64,000 bases of DNA, taken from positions 848,012-912,011 of the forward strand of contig NZ_FNJC01000002.1 in assembly GCF_900104305.1 (NCBI RefSeq), given 5' to 3'. The notes below the pieces were generated by a model, which was given only the letters and a program-made list of their open reading frames with translations, made no database searches and was not told where the DNA came from. This stretch comes from Filomicrobium insigne (GTDB lineage Bacteria; Pseudomonadota; Alphaproteobacteria; Rhizobiales; Hyphomicrobiaceae). Shown piece by piece: positions 27,404 to 37,211 of the stretch (position 1 is its first letter; the number at the start of each line of letters is the position of its first letter). Position numbers and translations under genes: made by a program.

Positions 27404-27738
27404 CTAGATATCCCCCTAAAATCGAATCATTCAATTCGACTTCCCCTATCGCGGGGTAACTTCATGGAGAATCTGCGTCAAGACTTCGGAATTGCTGAAT
27501 TCGTAAATATAGCGTTTTGAGATATCCGCATCACGCAATTAGTTCGCGTCAAGAGTCAAAAATGTTACAGGACGTCCCTGTCTCGGGTACTTGTTACACA
27601 GAACATCTGCTCAAGGATTTAAGTGTAGCCACACTCGAGATTGCGCCATCAGGCCGATTTGATCTCGCAAACCGAATATCAATATGTTGCGGCCAAACTC
27701 TGGGGCTCTCACGACTTTAGGGACCTTAAGGTAGCAGC
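27404..27738. other. Intergenic region between divergent ftcR and PilZ genes
   Basis: This 335-base, AT-richer region lies between divergent genes and should contain both promoters. A short inverted repeat, CGAAT-CATTCA-ATTCG, is at about 27422-27437, close to the ftcR start. AAGGT at about 27728-27732 is a plausible ribosome site for the PilZ gene. Nothing else was recognised. Confidence 0.45.
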
Positions 27739-28128
27739 ATGGCGCACGTCAGCGGGCGGACAAGTACTAAGGATCGCCAATCCACCAAAGACCGTCGCAG
27801 CGATAAACGCGACGATACCGAACAACTTATTGTCGTCCGGACGCCCAAGGGCGACCTCGTCGGCGAACTGCTCGACATCTCTGCCTCTGGGGCCAAGTTG
27901 CGTATACGTGACGGCCTATGCCCAGAGACCGACGAGGCCGTCAGCATCGTGCTTTTGGACAAGACGGAATTGGCCGGCACTGTTTCGAGAATAGATAAAA
28001 AATCGATTGGTATAGCCTTCGATATCAAGCTTCTGCAGCCTGCCGATTACCTACACCATGACCATCTGGGGTTTGATTTCTACCGGTCCATCCAGAGCCT
28101 TCAGTCCAAGCGGCTCAAGCAAAAATAA
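27739..28128 (+). CDS. PilZ-domain c-di-GMP receptor
   Basis: A 129-residue stand-alone PilZ protein. The N-terminal arginine-rich motif (DRRSDKRDD) and the downstream DISASGAKL (D-x-S-x-x-G) are the two c-di-GMP binding motifs. The beta-barrel continues to about residue 95 (VSRIDKKSIGIAFDI). The position beside ftcR and the flagellar operons suggests, but does not prove, that it links c-di-GMP to motility. Two c-di-GMP enzymes are encoded at 57674-62172. Confidence 0.85.
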   Translation: MAHVSGRTSTKDRQSTKDRRSDKRDDTEQLIVVRTPKGDLVGELLDISASGAKLRIRDGLCPETDEAVSIVLLDKTELAGTVSRIDKKSIGIAFDIKLLQPADYLHHDHLGFDFYRSIQSLQSKRLKQK

Positions 28129-28204
28129 ACGAAACTCTTTCCGCCAAGGCACGCTCTGATTGTCGTTGTCCTGCGCCGGCCTATCGAGGCTTTGACGAAT
28201 AAAT

Positions 28205-29272
28205 CTACTCACAAAAGGCTCGGCGCCGACGGTGAGCAAGATCGAAATGAAAATGATCGCGATGCGCCTCATTGGCCTCCGGCCCCAGCACGGTCCCAAA
28301 TATACCGCACGCGCTTTCGTGAATCGATTTCAGAAACCGGGCCTTGTTCGACGTTGCAGGCTTGAGGGCCGTCTCTGTCTCGCCGGTATTATTCGTCTGG
28401 CTGTTTTCAGCCTCAGGCCTTCGGCTAGGAAGCGGAATACCATCAGACTTCGATAAGCTGGCTTTCTGTGCGGTCTTGGAAGCGGGAATGGGCGGCGCCA
28501 ACTTCTTAGTTGTATCTTCTTTTTGGGGGCGCCCCGCGCGCGCAGCCTTGATGTCTCGCGCGGTCGCCCCCCAATCCTGAGCGACCGAAATGACTTGTCG
28601 ATCCGCCGTCTTGAACTTCCCAATGTCTATGGCATTGGCCAACGCGTGCTCACTGAGCTTGTTGACCGATGTGCCATTTCGCATCCGGCAACTGTAGGCA
28701 GACACGCTTTCAAAGGCGACAATTTCAGAGCCGAGCAGTTCTTTCGCTCGAGGCTGAAGTTGCGTTTCCACCCAGCGGTGCAGGGCAGCAACCATCGAGC
28801 AATTCATCGTTGCGGGCGGCGAGAGCACAACCGGGTTCACCAATCCAATCCGACGCAAACGCACGGGGGCCGCTGCCCCACAAGCTCCATTCTTGATGGG
28901 AACCGTGACGTCCACCTCCGCCGCAATAGGCCCGAGCATTTTGATGCAGTCCCGTAAAGCCCGGGCGACCTCCTCTTGAGACCATTCGTCAGGTTCTGGA
29001 GGCTCAGGTTCGGCCGCCGCTTTGGGCACCGGTATTGCAACATCCTTCGTGGCTGGCTTCGCAGGAGACTTACCGGGATCCATTGGCCTTTCCGGCAAGG
29101 GTATATCCCGGACCTGCCGCGCGCGACGTTCAGGTGCGCGCTTACTTTTTTGCGCTAGCACAATGGGACGCGTTTGCTGAGATTTCTCAGCGATTGCCGT
29201 CGACGAACCAGAGACTTCCGCAAGAACGGCCAAAGTCCCGGCAATAACCGAAACAAGCGTTAGGGCCCTCAT
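28205..29272 (-). CDS. Extensin-like domain protein (peptidase M15-type fold)
   Basis: The start at ATG 29272 gives 355 residues with a signal peptide (about 1-26, ending STAIA). A proline- and lysine-rich region follows (to about residue 105), then an extensin-like domain with conserved cysteines. The M15-like metal motifs are visible: S-E-H-A-L-A-N-A-I-D-I-G (H and D) and R-D-H-F-H-F-D-L (H-x-H). About 80 residues lie between R-D-I-K-A-A and A-R-F-L-K-S-I-H, most of them a low-complexity insertion rich in P, K and T. It probably acts on cell wall or surface polymer, but the substrate is unknown. The gene is alone, convergent with the PilZ gene. Confidence 0.82.
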   Translation of the reverse strand: MRALTLVSVIAGTLAVLAEVSGSSTAIAEKSQQTRPIVLAQKSKRAPERRARQVRDIPLPERPMDPGKSPAKPATKDVAIPVPKAAAEPEPPEPDEWSQEEVARALRDCIKMLGPIAAEVDVTVPIKNGACGAAAPVRLRRIGLVNPVVLSPPATMNCSMVAALHRWVETQLQPRAKELLGSEIVAFESVSAYSCRMRNGTSVNKLSEHALANAIDIGKFKTADRQVISVAQDWGATARDIKAARAGRPQKEDTTKKLAPPIPASKTAQKASLSKSDGIPLPSRRPEAENSQTNNTGETETALKPATSNKARFLKSIHESACGIFGTVLGPEANEAHRDHFHFDLAHRRRRAFCE

Positions 29273-29603
29273 GAACGCTGCGCTTCTCTGATCACCGTAC
29301 CCTTGGTGATCTGTTCCGCATCCGCAAAGCCACACCAGCGCCCCGCCAGATCAGTTTCGCCCATCCGCCGTCACAGCCCTCTATCCAAACTCCCAAACTC
29401 TTCCGTTCGCTCCATAATATTTGAACTCAAATTGTGTCGCGATCCGGATCGCGCGGAGAATAGATCGAGCGATTTCCGTCCCAGCCGTTGCAGCTGCGCT
29501 ACGCTTGTCCAATGACAGGTCGCCATGCACGCGAAAGCGGCACGACAGGCCCCGACTTTTTCCTATACTCGGCCCGAGCCAGTTTCGCGGAAGGGACACG
29601 ACC

Positions 29604-31427
29604 ATGGCAGAACCGAAATCAGGCACCGGCTCCGTCAAGGTCCGGTGGCTCGATTACTTGTTCGGACGCAATACGCTGATCGGCATCGCCTCGCTTATGT
29701 TGCTGGCCATCTCAGGTTACGCAACCTGGAGCGGAATGAACGATTTCATCGTTGGTGTCTCAACCTCGCCAGCGAGCCAAGGACGGGAAATTCCCGGCGG
29801 CCTCTCTGTCTCCAATGAGTTCCTCGTCATAGCCGTTGTTGTCGCTCTGACATTTCTCATGTGGCTCGCATTGCGCGAAACCTTTGGCGCTGGACGTTCC
29901 TTGCGCGATCGCCTCATCACCTTCCCGCTCTACTTATTCCTGGCGGTCTGGTCGATCGGCTTTGGCTACGGATTCTGGTGGAGCCTCATTGCCGGCGAAG
30001 AGGCGACCCGCACCAGCATGTCGGGGCTTCAGGAAGACGCCCGGGCCGCAAGCTCCGTTGTTGCAGCTCGGCTGGACGCAGTACGCATACAATTAGACAA
30101 CGTTGTCACGTGGTCCGAAAGCCAGATGGCGCGCGAAGAAACGAGTGGAGGGAGTTGCGGCCAGCCCTCAGGCGCCGGACGTGGGCCCCTTTACAATGCG
30201 CGCTTAAGCGTCCGGGACGCCGTTGCTTCCTTACGCGAAAGCATCACCACCTCATGGATCGCTCCGGTTCAAACCGACATCGAGGAATTGCGAAAATCAG
30301 CCGCAGGCCTGGAAGGCATCACGGTCGAAGAGCGGCAACGCGAATTTGAGGCAAAAGCGCGAGACATCCGGACCCATGCGCGCAACATCGCGTCGCGTAG
30401 CAATGAATTGGGCAAATCCGTCGCCACAGAAATGCGCGCGCTGGCGGAAGTGGTTTCCATCCCGCCAGGAAAAGCCGGATTCTCCTGTTACGATCCGACG
30501 TTGGCCCAGCGCCTGCGTCAAGCGGCAGATCAAGCCGATGAACCCGCCAACCTTGATCTACGGGTCGCCTCCTTCAATGAAGGTCCAGCCGGCGTCGCAA
30601 ATGCCATCAAGAACCTCTGGTCAAACATCGGTGCCTATTCAAGCAGCCTCTTCAATTACGTAATCTCGGGAGGTGAGCAGGCTTACAGTCAGACGGAAAG
30701 TGGCCAGCCCATTACAGGTCGCGACCTGATCGCTTTACTCGCGAGCATCGGCATCGACCTCGGCTTGTTCGTCCTCATGGTCCTCAACCCACCATCAACG
30801 CCGCCGAGTCGACCGCGCACGAGCTCCATGGTCATCGCGCAAATTCGCTCGGCCATGGACATGGCGATCGCACGCGCGCCCGGCGCTGATATCGAGTGGG
30901 TCCGCCGTCATTTCATCTACCACAATCACGCGTCTTACTTCGTCATTCCAAATCTCTTCAGCACCGATTCGGACAATCAAGACGAATCCGCCAAAGCCCT
31001 CGCCATGAATCAGCTCGCTGGCGTCCTTGACGACCTTGACCTCGTGCGTTGGCCAACCCGCGCTGAACTAAAGACACTAAAGAACGAAGAAACGGGCAGC
31101 AGCGATACGGATCTAACAGAGATACGCAAAGAACGGCTCCGCGAGCTGGAGCAAAACAAGGGTATCGAACTCGACCAAGCCAAAGCCGAACAGATCCGGA
31201 CCGCCGAGCCTGTACGCAATCATGGCCTGTTCTCCAAAGCCGAGCGTGTCCTCACCATCGCCGGTTGGAGCGAAAAGGCGCGTCGGGACATCGAAATCTT
31301 CAAACTCGTTGACGTAGAAGGTTTGACACCACTGCTTGAGGTGTTGAATGAAACGCCCGCAACCAAAGGGGCTAAACCCGCGGAGTCCACGACGCCGAAA
31401 CAGATCGCGCCCCCGACAAGCATCTAA
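29604..31427 (+). CDS. Unknown multi-span membrane protein with long coiled-coil loop
   Basis: I do not recognise the family. The start at ATG 29604 (607 residues) is supported by AAGGGA eight bases upstream; the upstream in-frame extension lacks any hydrophobic or conserved feature. Membrane helices are at about residues 22-42, 72-90, 103-126 and 374-394. Between helices three and four lies a long helical loop with many R, E and A residues. After helix four a charged, mainly helical cytoplasmic tail of about 210 residues follows. The layout (three helices, loop, one helix, tail) resembles a scaffold or signalling protein. It is followed by a periplasmic binding/OmpA fusion gene. Confidence 0.75.
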   Translation: MAEPKSGTGSVKVRWLDYLFGRNTLIGIASLMLLAISGYATWSGMNDFIVGVSTSPASQGREIPGGLSVSNEFLVIAVVVALTFLMWLALRETFGAGRSLRDRLITFPLYLFLAVWSIGFGYGFWWSLIAGEEATRTSMSGLQEDARAASSVVAARLDAVRIQLDNVVTWSESQMAREETSGGSCGQPSGAGRGPLYNARLSVRDAVASLRESITTSWIAPVQTDIEELRKSAAGLEGITVEERQREFEAKARDIRTHARNIASRSNELGKSVATEMRALAEVVSIPPGKAGFSCYDPTLAQRLRQAADQADEPANLDLRVASFNEGPAGVANAIKNLWSNIGAYSSSLFNYVISGGEQAYSQTESGQPITGRDLIALLASIGIDLGLFVLMVLNPPSTPPSRPRTSSMVIAQIRSAMDMAIARAPGADIEWVRRHFIYHNHASYFVIPNLFSTDSDNQDESAKALAMNQLAGVLDDLDLVRWPTRAELKTLKNEETGSSDTDLTEIRKERLRELEQNKGIELDQAKAEQIRTAEPVRNHGLFSKAERVLTIAGWSEKARRDIEIFKLVDVEGLTPLLEVLNETPATKGAKPAESTTPKQIAPPTSI

Positions 31428-31443
31428 TTAAATTGAAAAATGC

Positions 31444-31457
31444 GAGAGGGGGCTCTC
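31444..31457 (+). other. Weak hairpin after the membrane protein gene
   Basis: GAGAG-GGGG-CTCTC forms a five-pair stem 16 bases after the stop codon. The downstream sequence (CTGGTTCGTTTTGG) has only a partial T run, so it may be a weak terminator or no terminator at all. Confidence 0.3.
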
Positions 31458-31631
31458 CTGGTTCGTTTTGGCGCCGGATGATATGCGTAAAAAATCAACC
31501 ATGAAGATCAAAAACACGCGCTCTTGTACCGGAGCGCCCCTAGGAAAAACAATATTGGAAGATTGTTTGACCGCGGACGGGCCGAAACGATAACGCGGCA
31601 CCGCTAGAGTTTTGCGTGGGGAGGGTGGGCA

Positions 31632-33227
31632 ATGGCCGGATGGGTCAGTTCCGCAAGGGCCGTGTGCGTACTAATACTATTTTCATTGATATCTTCATTT
31701 ACCGCCGCGGCAGAAGAGGTTCGGTTACGCCTCAAAGGCGGAGACTTTGAAATCGTAGGGGACTTGGTTTCCTTCGACGGACGGACATACGTCGTCCTAT
31801 CCCCTCTCGTCGGTCGCATGAAGGCAGACGCATCACGCTTTGAATGCATCGGCGGAGCCTGCCCGAATCTCACGACGACAACGCAGCCGATACCGGCCAA
31901 ATTAGCGCCACTACCAGCGTCGGGTAAAATGGCCATAGCCGGCTCCCATACTATCGGTCATGCGCTTATGCCTGCTCTGATTGAGGCTTACGCTGACACT
32001 TTGGGACTGTCCGTTTCCACCGCGGTTGGATCTGATCCCAAAAATACGACGGTGAAGCTGACATCATCAGACGGACGTCACGCAGGAACCATCGATCTCC
32101 GTCGGCAAGGTTCCGATACTGCGTTCACCGAACTCCGCGCGAAAACCTCCGAACTCACGATGTCATCGCGACCGATCGCCGATCTGGAGGCTACCGGCCT
32201 CGCCGCAGCCGGACTCGGCAATATGCATGCACCCACACATGAGCATGTCCTGGCACTGGATGGCTTGGTCGTTCTGGTCTCGCCGGACAATCCAGTCGTA
32301 GCAATATCAATTACCGATCTCGCCCGGGTATTTGCTGGCGAAATAACCGACTGGTCCGAACTTGGTGGCAGAGAGGGAGCAATCAACCTCTATGCCCCAG
32401 CGGACGGGTCCGGCACGTTGGACACGTTCCAAACGCTCGTGCTTGAACCGAACGGCAAACAAATGGCCGAAAGCGCCAAGCGCACCTCCGATGACGCGGA
32501 ACGATCAAACTGGATAATTGCAGACCCCTCCGGCATTACATTTGCCAGCATTGCCTACCAGCGAAATGCCAAGGCTCTCAATATCGAATCCTCGTGTGGT
32601 CTTATCTCCCGGCCCTCTCGCTTCGCAATGAAGACCGAGGAATACCCGCTCACCCGCCGCCTTTACTTGTACACGCCGGGACGCCCGAAAAATCCGCTCG
32701 CAGCTCGCTTCTTGGACTTCACCTTATCTGAGCAAGCGCAGCCTGCCATTGCACGCACCGACTTTATCGATCTGGGCAGCGACTCCCTCACCTTCCGAGA
32801 CCAGGGGGCTCGGATCGCCTACGCTTTGAACGCGCACGATGAAGATTTCGATCTCGACGCAATGCGCCAACTGATCAGCGAGATTGCTCAAGCCGAACGG
32901 CTCACGACGACATTCCGCTTCAAAAGTGGATCAGTCGGGCTCGACAACAAAGGTCGGCAAGACATTGAGCGCCTCGTCACGACAGTGCAATCACCCAAAT
33001 TCCGCGACCGCCAGCTACTCGTCCTCGGTTTCTCCGATGCTGTTGGCGGCTACGACGAGAACCTAAGACTCTCTGAGGTACGCGCAACGGCAGTCGCAGA
33101 TCTCCTAAAAAAATCCGGCGTCACCAACGCAATCGCCAAAGGATACGGCGAGTTAGCACCCGTGGCCTGCAACGACACCCCCGCCAGCCGCAACTACAAT
33201 CGTCGCGTCGAAATCTGGGTGAAATAG
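31632..33227 (+). CDS. Phosphate-binding-like protein fused to OmpA domain
   Basis: The 531-residue protein has a signal peptide (about 1-27, ending TAAA) and a PstS-type periplasmic binding domain (about 95-380). The latter shows MAIAGSHTIGHALMPALIEA, then D-L-A-R-V-F-A-G-E-I-T-D-W-S and the late A-D-G-S-G-T-L-D-T-F. A C-terminal OmpA peptidoglycan-binding domain follows (about 420-531; TTFRFKSGS, then N-L-R-L-S-E-V-R-A, then N-Y-N-R-R-V-E-I-W-V). Such a fusion should be held at the cell wall. No pst transport genes lie near. A role in sensing or capture of a ligand is inferred. Confidence 0.85.
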   Translation: MAGWVSSARAVCVLILFSLISSFTAAAEEVRLRLKGGDFEIVGDLVSFDGRTYVVLSPLVGRMKADASRFECIGGACPNLTTTTQPIPAKLAPLPASGKMAIAGSHTIGHALMPALIEAYADTLGLSVSTAVGSDPKNTTVKLTSSDGRHAGTIDLRRQGSDTAFTELRAKTSELTMSSRPIADLEATGLAAAGLGNMHAPTHEHVLALDGLVVLVSPDNPVVAISITDLARVFAGEITDWSELGGREGAINLYAPADGSGTLDTFQTLVLEPNGKQMAESAKRTSDDAERSNWIIADPSGITFASIAYQRNAKALNIESSCGLISRPSRFAMKTEEYPLTRRLYLYTPGRPKNPLAARFLDFTLSEQAQPAIARTDFIDLGSDSLTFRDQGARIAYALNAHDEDFDLDAMRQLISEIAQAERLTTTFRFKSGSVGLDNKGRQDIERLVTTVQSPKFRDRQLLVLGFSDAVGGYDENLRLSEVRATAVADLLKKSGVTNAIAKGYGELAPVACNDTPASRNYNRRVEIWVK

Positions 33228-33290
33228 CTTCGCTCCGGCAGCGGTGCGCTTTCGCTGCAAGGCAAATCGCCTAAGAACTTGGAGGATAGG

Positions 33291-34286
33291 ATGCTGCGAT
33301 TGCATCTTCGCCAACTCAGGATAGGCGTAGCCTTCATCCTGGCCGCTTTGCTCTCCACATGCGTAACAGCAGCGGCTCAATGGCAACCAAACAAGCCCAT
33401 AACGTTTATTGTAATGGCGGGTCGCGACGGCGGTGCGGACAAGGCCACCCGCTTCATTGTCGATCTCATCGAACGCAATCAACTGACCAAGGCAAAATTC
33501 GAGGTCGTGAACATTCCAGGTAACTCCGGCGCAGACGCACTTCAGGAGTTGCAGCGACGCGCCGGCGACGACCATATAATTCTGTTCACGCTCAATAGCT
33601 TCTACACAACACCCATTGATAAACCGGAACTCAAGATCGACATCGGCGCCTTCGCACCCATCGCGCGTTTGGCCGAAGATGTGTTTCTGCTCTGGGTGCA
33701 TACAGACCGCAAAGACATCAACACGATCGAGGACTTCGTACGCGAGGCACGCACCAAGGGTAAGGATTGGGTCATGTCCGGTACGGGGACAGGAGCTGAA
33801 GATCATTTACTGACGGAGTTCTTGAATGCCACCTTCGGACTCGACATGTCCTATCGCGCCCTCAAAGGCGGCGGCGCGGTAGCCAAGGAGTTAACCGAGA
33901 AGCTGTGCGACTCGACGGTCAACAATCCGTCTGAGCAACGCAAGTACTACGAAGCCGGCATCACCAAGCCAATCGTAGCCATTACCCCGGCAAGGATCAC
34001 CCAATTCCAATCTACTCCCACTCTTCGGGAAACCGGCATGGACTTCAACTACTTCATGCAGCGCTCTGTCGTCGGGCCACCCTCCATGACCAAAGCAGCT
34101 CAAGCCTACTACGCCGATCTATTCAAACGGGTTTTCACATCCGCTGACTGGCAAAACTACAGAAAGAAGAACAGCCTGAGCGGAGAATGGCTATCCGGAC
34201 CGGACCTCGCCGCATATTGGCTTAAGGAGCGCGAAAAGCACGCGCGCTGGAAAATGACGATCGAAGTCTTGAGGCCCGCGCCCTGA
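33291..34286 (+). CDS. TctC/Bug-family tricarboxylate-type binding protein
   Basis: A solute-binding protein of the tripartite tricarboxylate transporter family. ATG at 33291 is chosen because GGAGG lies five bases upstream; a TTG at 33279 is unlikely. The 331 residues have a signal peptide (ending TAAAQ), then WQPNKPITFIVMAGRDGGAD, the typical Bug start in which a V-x-x-x-x-G-G-x-x-D pattern binds the ligand carboxylate. The segments N-I-P-G-N-S-G-A-D and S-G-T-G-T-G-A-E-D are also family-like. TctA/TctB membrane partners are absent here, so it is an orphan binding protein. Confidence 0.85.
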   Translation: MLRLHLRQLRIGVAFILAALLSTCVTAAAQWQPNKPITFIVMAGRDGGADKATRFIVDLIERNQLTKAKFEVVNIPGNSGADALQELQRRAGDDHIILFTLNSFYTTPIDKPELKIDIGAFAPIARLAEDVFLLWVHTDRKDINTIEDFVREARTKGKDWVMSGTGTGAEDHLLTEFLNATFGLDMSYRALKGGGAVAKELTEKLCDSTVNNPSEQRKYYEAGITKPIVAITPARITQFQSTPTLRETGMDFNYFMQRSVVGPPSMTKAAQAYYADLFKRVFTSADWQNYRKKNSLSGEWLSGPDLAAYWLKEREKHARWKMTIEVLRPAP

Positions 34287-34292
34287 CTTCGT

Positions 34293-34892
34293 TCAGTGGA
34301 CACGCCCACCCAGCAAACGAACAAAGTCCTCCGGCGTATCGACATCTGCGAACAAACTGGCATCGCTTTGCGGGACTTGAACGACCTGTTCACGCAGCTC
34401 ATCGAGAAGCTTCTTGCCGCCCTCAGAGCCGAGAGCTTTCAACGCTTCGAAATGCGCTGCCGGCCACAAAACAGGATTGCGCTGTTCGCCGCTCGGTGTC
34501 ACCGGCACAATGATCTTGCGCCCACCCTCGCTTGCAAAGCACGCGATCAATTGATCTAAAAATTCCGACGTCATGCCCGGCATATCCGCTGGCAGGACGA
34601 ACGCCCCGGAGACACTTGTGTCCAATGCCGCAACCCCCGCGGCGATCGAAGTTCCCATCCCCAACGCGGCTTTCGGATTTTCAACGATGGAAACCGGAAG
34701 TCCGAGGAGCGCCGTAACCACATTCACGGCGGCGGGCTGCGTTACGACGAGGCACACTGCAACGCGGCTCGCGACAACGGCTTCGCAGACCTTGCGTACC
34801 AATGCTGTCCCATCGAGTTCCGCGGTAAGCTTGTCGGCAGTGCCAAACCGACGCGAAAAGCCAGCCGCCGGGATGACACAGCCAATTTTCAT
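34293..34892 (-). CDS. Molybdopterin cytidylyltransferase-like NTP transferase (MocA family)
   Basis: The 199-residue protein begins MKIGCVIPAAGFSRRFGTAD, the nucleotide-binding loop of MobA/MocA enzymes, and has V-L-P-A-D-M-P-G-M, the metal-binding DMP motif, at about 98-106. It most likely attaches CMP to molybdopterin for xanthine-dehydrogenase-type enzymes. It overlaps the XdhC gene by four bases, which supports that role. A MobA-like GMP transfer or a different sugar nucleotide cannot be fully excluded. Confidence 0.85.
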   Translation of the reverse strand: MKIGCVIPAAGFSRRFGTADKLTAELDGTALVRKVCEAVVASRVAVCLVVTQPAAVNVVTALLGLPVSIVENPKAALGMGTSIAAGVAALDTSVSGAFVLPADMPGMTSEFLDQLIACFASEGGRKIIVPVTPSGEQRNPVLWPAAHFEALKALGSEGGKKLLDELREQVVQVPQSDASLFADVDTPEDFVRLLGGRVH

Positions 34893-35989
34893 TTTCTCCG
34901 CGGTCCCCGATAAGTCAGGACAATTTCAGCTAGGATTGAAAGCGCAATCTCTTCAGGCGTCCGCGCCCCAATGTCGAGCCCAACCGGCGAGTGCACACGA
35001 TCGATTTCTTCAGACGCAAGGCCGGCAGCAGCGAGCCGCTGTCGGCGTCTTACGTGATTACGTGTGGACCCCAGCGCTCCGATATAGCGACAGTCACTCT
35101 TCACCGCCAACTTGAGCGCTTCATCGTCAATGTGCTCGACATGCGAAAGCGTAACCACGGCCGAATACTCATCAAGGCCAAGTTCCGGTATCGCATCCTG
35201 TGGCCAGGCAACAATAACGTTTCGATCTCGAAAACGCGGCAAGGCTGCATACGCCTCACGGGGATCGACGATGACAACATCAAGGTCAACCAACGGTGCC
35301 ATCGATGCGAGAGCCTGAGCTGTGTGCGTTCCTCCGATAACGATGATACGAGCACGGGGCACCACGGCCTGAAGGAAGACTTTACGTCCATCCACTTGGG
35401 CTAGCCCACTATGCCCGGAAGCCAATCGCTCCTTGACTTCAGCTGGCGCGTTATCGCCCGGCTTGAAAAGGTCTCGCTGACCCGTATCAAGCTGACGCAA
35501 CGCGACGATCGGACGACGACCTTCCCGCGCCGTAATCACTTCATCGATGAAAGCCAAATCATCATCTGGCGTAAGCCGCTCGACAAACACCATAATGCGC
35601 CCGCCACACGGCAGCCCGGCCTGCCAAGCCGTCTCATTGGTGATGCCGAATTCCAGCAGCCGCGGCGTACCGGTCTCAATGATCTCGGTCGCCGCCACGA
35701 TCACCTCGTTTTCGACACAGCCACCCGAAACCGATCCCTGGAAATTTGCACCATCGGCTATCACCATCTGACCGCCGATTGGAACAGGTGACGATCCCCA
35801 GGTGTCCGCGACAGTCGCTAGGCCGATCGTCCAGCCTTCGCGAAGCCACGTTTGGCATTGCTTCGCAATATCAAGCGCCGCTTCGGCTGGTTTTCCGCCG
35901 GCGTCAGCTTTCGAGGTTATCGTGAGGTTCACATCATCACCTATCGCATTGCACTTCATATCAGTCGGCCCTGCCTCGGAGATCGCCAT
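34889..35989 (-). CDS. XdhC/CoxI-family molybdenum cofactor chaperone
   Basis: XdhC-type proteins bind molybdenum cofactor, promote its sulfuration and deliver it to xanthine dehydrogenase-like enzymes. The 366 residues contain an XdhC/CoxI domain (about 30-150; VADTWGSSPVPIGGQMVIAD, then S-V-S-G-G-C-V-E-N-E-V) and a Rossmann C-terminal domain (about 210-350; ARIIVIGGTHTAQALASM, then D-C-R-Y-I-G-A-L-G-S). A later start at 35956 is possible. The client enzyme is not in the window; the formate dehydrogenase at 51034-55638 uses a different cofactor form, so it is not the obvious client. Confidence 0.88.
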   Translation of the reverse strand: MAISEAGPTDMKCNAIGDDVNLTITSKADAGGKPAEAALDIAKQCQTWLREGWTIGLATVADTWGSSPVPIGGQMVIADGANFQGSVSGGCVENEVIVAATEIIETGTPRLLEFGITNETAWQAGLPCGGRIMVFVERLTPDDDLAFIDEVITAREGRRPIVALRQLDTGQRDLFKPGDNAPAEVKERLASGHSGLAQVDGRKVFLQAVVPRARIIVIGGTHTAQALASMAPLVDLDVVIVDPREAYAALPRFRDRNVIVAWPQDAIPELGLDEYSAVVTLSHVEHIDDEALKLAVKSDCRYIGALGSTRNHVRRRQRLAAAGLASEEIDRVHSPVGLDIGARTPEEIALSILAEIVLTYRGPRRK

Positions 35990-36272
35990 AACGTCTCACT
36001 GAAGGATCTTAGGAGATAGAGCAGGTTATCCCGCGCAACACATAAGCCGCCTTCAAAATATGATGAAGACGGCGCACACTTAAGCTAATGGTCTCGGCCC
36101 GACATACCGGATTAAGGCCAACGGAGTGCCATTTGCACACACCCAGCTGTGGCTCACGGGCCACTCGCGTAACCACAGCCCCATTCCCCTTGGTCAAACC
36201 AAGCCCACAATAGCCCATAAGCTAACAGTCGGATCTTGACTGCGGGCCCTACAGCGGCTTTCAAAGTTGAGT

Positions 36273-37211
36273 ATGCCATCGGCACAGGGGAGCGAGGGAC
36301 CAAATTCTGTGAGAAATACCGGTCATCTGAGAGACTTGGAGTCGGAAGCGATCCATATCTTTCGCGAAGTCGCAGGCCAATTCGAGCGTCCAGTGATGAT
36401 GTACTCGATCGGCAAGGATTCCTCCGTCCTGCTGCATCTCGCACTCAAATCCTTTTATCCCGCGAAACCGCCCTTCCCTTTGCTTCATGTCGATACCGGC
36501 TGGAAGTTCCGCGAAATGATCGCCTTTCGCGATAACGTCGCGCACCGGTACGGTCTCGAACTGATCGTCCACATGAATCAGGAAGGCATCGAGCAGGGCA
36601 TCGGTCCAATAAGCCACGGCAGCGCTCTGCATACGGACGTCATGAAGACGCAAGGTTTGCGTCGGGCACTTGAGAAATATCGCTTCGATGCTGCAATCGG
36701 TGGCGCGCGCCGTGACGAGGAAAAGTCGCGCGCTAAGGAGCGGATATTCTCTCACCGCACAGCCGATCACCGTTGGGACCCCAAACAGCAACGCCCGGAA
36801 CTCTGGCATCTCTACAATGGTCGCTTGGCGCCTGGGGAAAACATGCGCGTGTTCCCCCTATCGAATTGGACCGAACGCGACGTGTGGGACTACATCGCGC
36901 AAGAAGAGATTCCGATCGTCCCATTATACCTCGCCGCCCCGCGCCCCATCGTTGAGCGCGACGGTGCACTCATTATGGTGGACGACAACCGTTTGCCGCT
37001 GAAACCCGGCGAGATCCCGCAACAACGTATGGTGCGCTTCCGCACGCTCGGCTGCTATCCGCTCACGGGCGCCATCGTATCCGAAGCTACAACCGTCGAA
37101 GAAATCATCGCCGAACTCGAAGCGTCACGCACATCTGAACGGCAGGGCCGGGTCATCGACCGCGACCAATCCGGCTCGATGGAGAAGAAGAAGGAGGAGG
37201 GGTACTTCTAA
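36273..37211 (+). CDS. cysD: Sulfate adenylyltransferase subunit 2 (CysD)
   Basis: CysD catalyses ATP plus sulfate to adenylylsulfate together with the GTPase CysN. The protein has the PP-loop [20 protein letters not shown] (about residues 46-65) and the downstream [10 protein letters not shown] and [11 protein letters not shown] motifs. ATG at 36273 gives 312 residues; a GTG at 36309 would give 300, closer to E. coli CysD, and has purine-rich GCGAGGGA upstream. The stop overlaps the cysNC start by one base, so the two subunits are coupled. Confidence 0.97.
   Translation: MPSAQGSEGPNSVRNTGHLRDLESEAIHIFREVAGQFERPVMMYSIGKDSSVLLHLALKSFYPAKPPFPLLHVDTGWKFREMIAFRDNVAHRYGLELIVHMNQEGIEQGIGPISHGSALHTDVMKTQGLRRALEKYRFDAAIGGARRDEEKSRAKERIFSHRTADHRWDPKQQRPELWHLYNGRLAPGENMRVFPLSNWTERDVWDYIAQEEIPIVPLYLAAPRPIVERDGALIMVDDNRLPLKPGEIPQQRMVRFRTLGCYPLTGAIVSEATTVEEIIAELEASRTSERQGRVIDRDQSGSMEKKKEEGYF

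Noticed and set aside
29421..29603. Upstream extension of the unknown membrane protein gene
   Set aside because: It is arginine-rich without membrane or domain features, and ATG 29604 has a good ribosome site.
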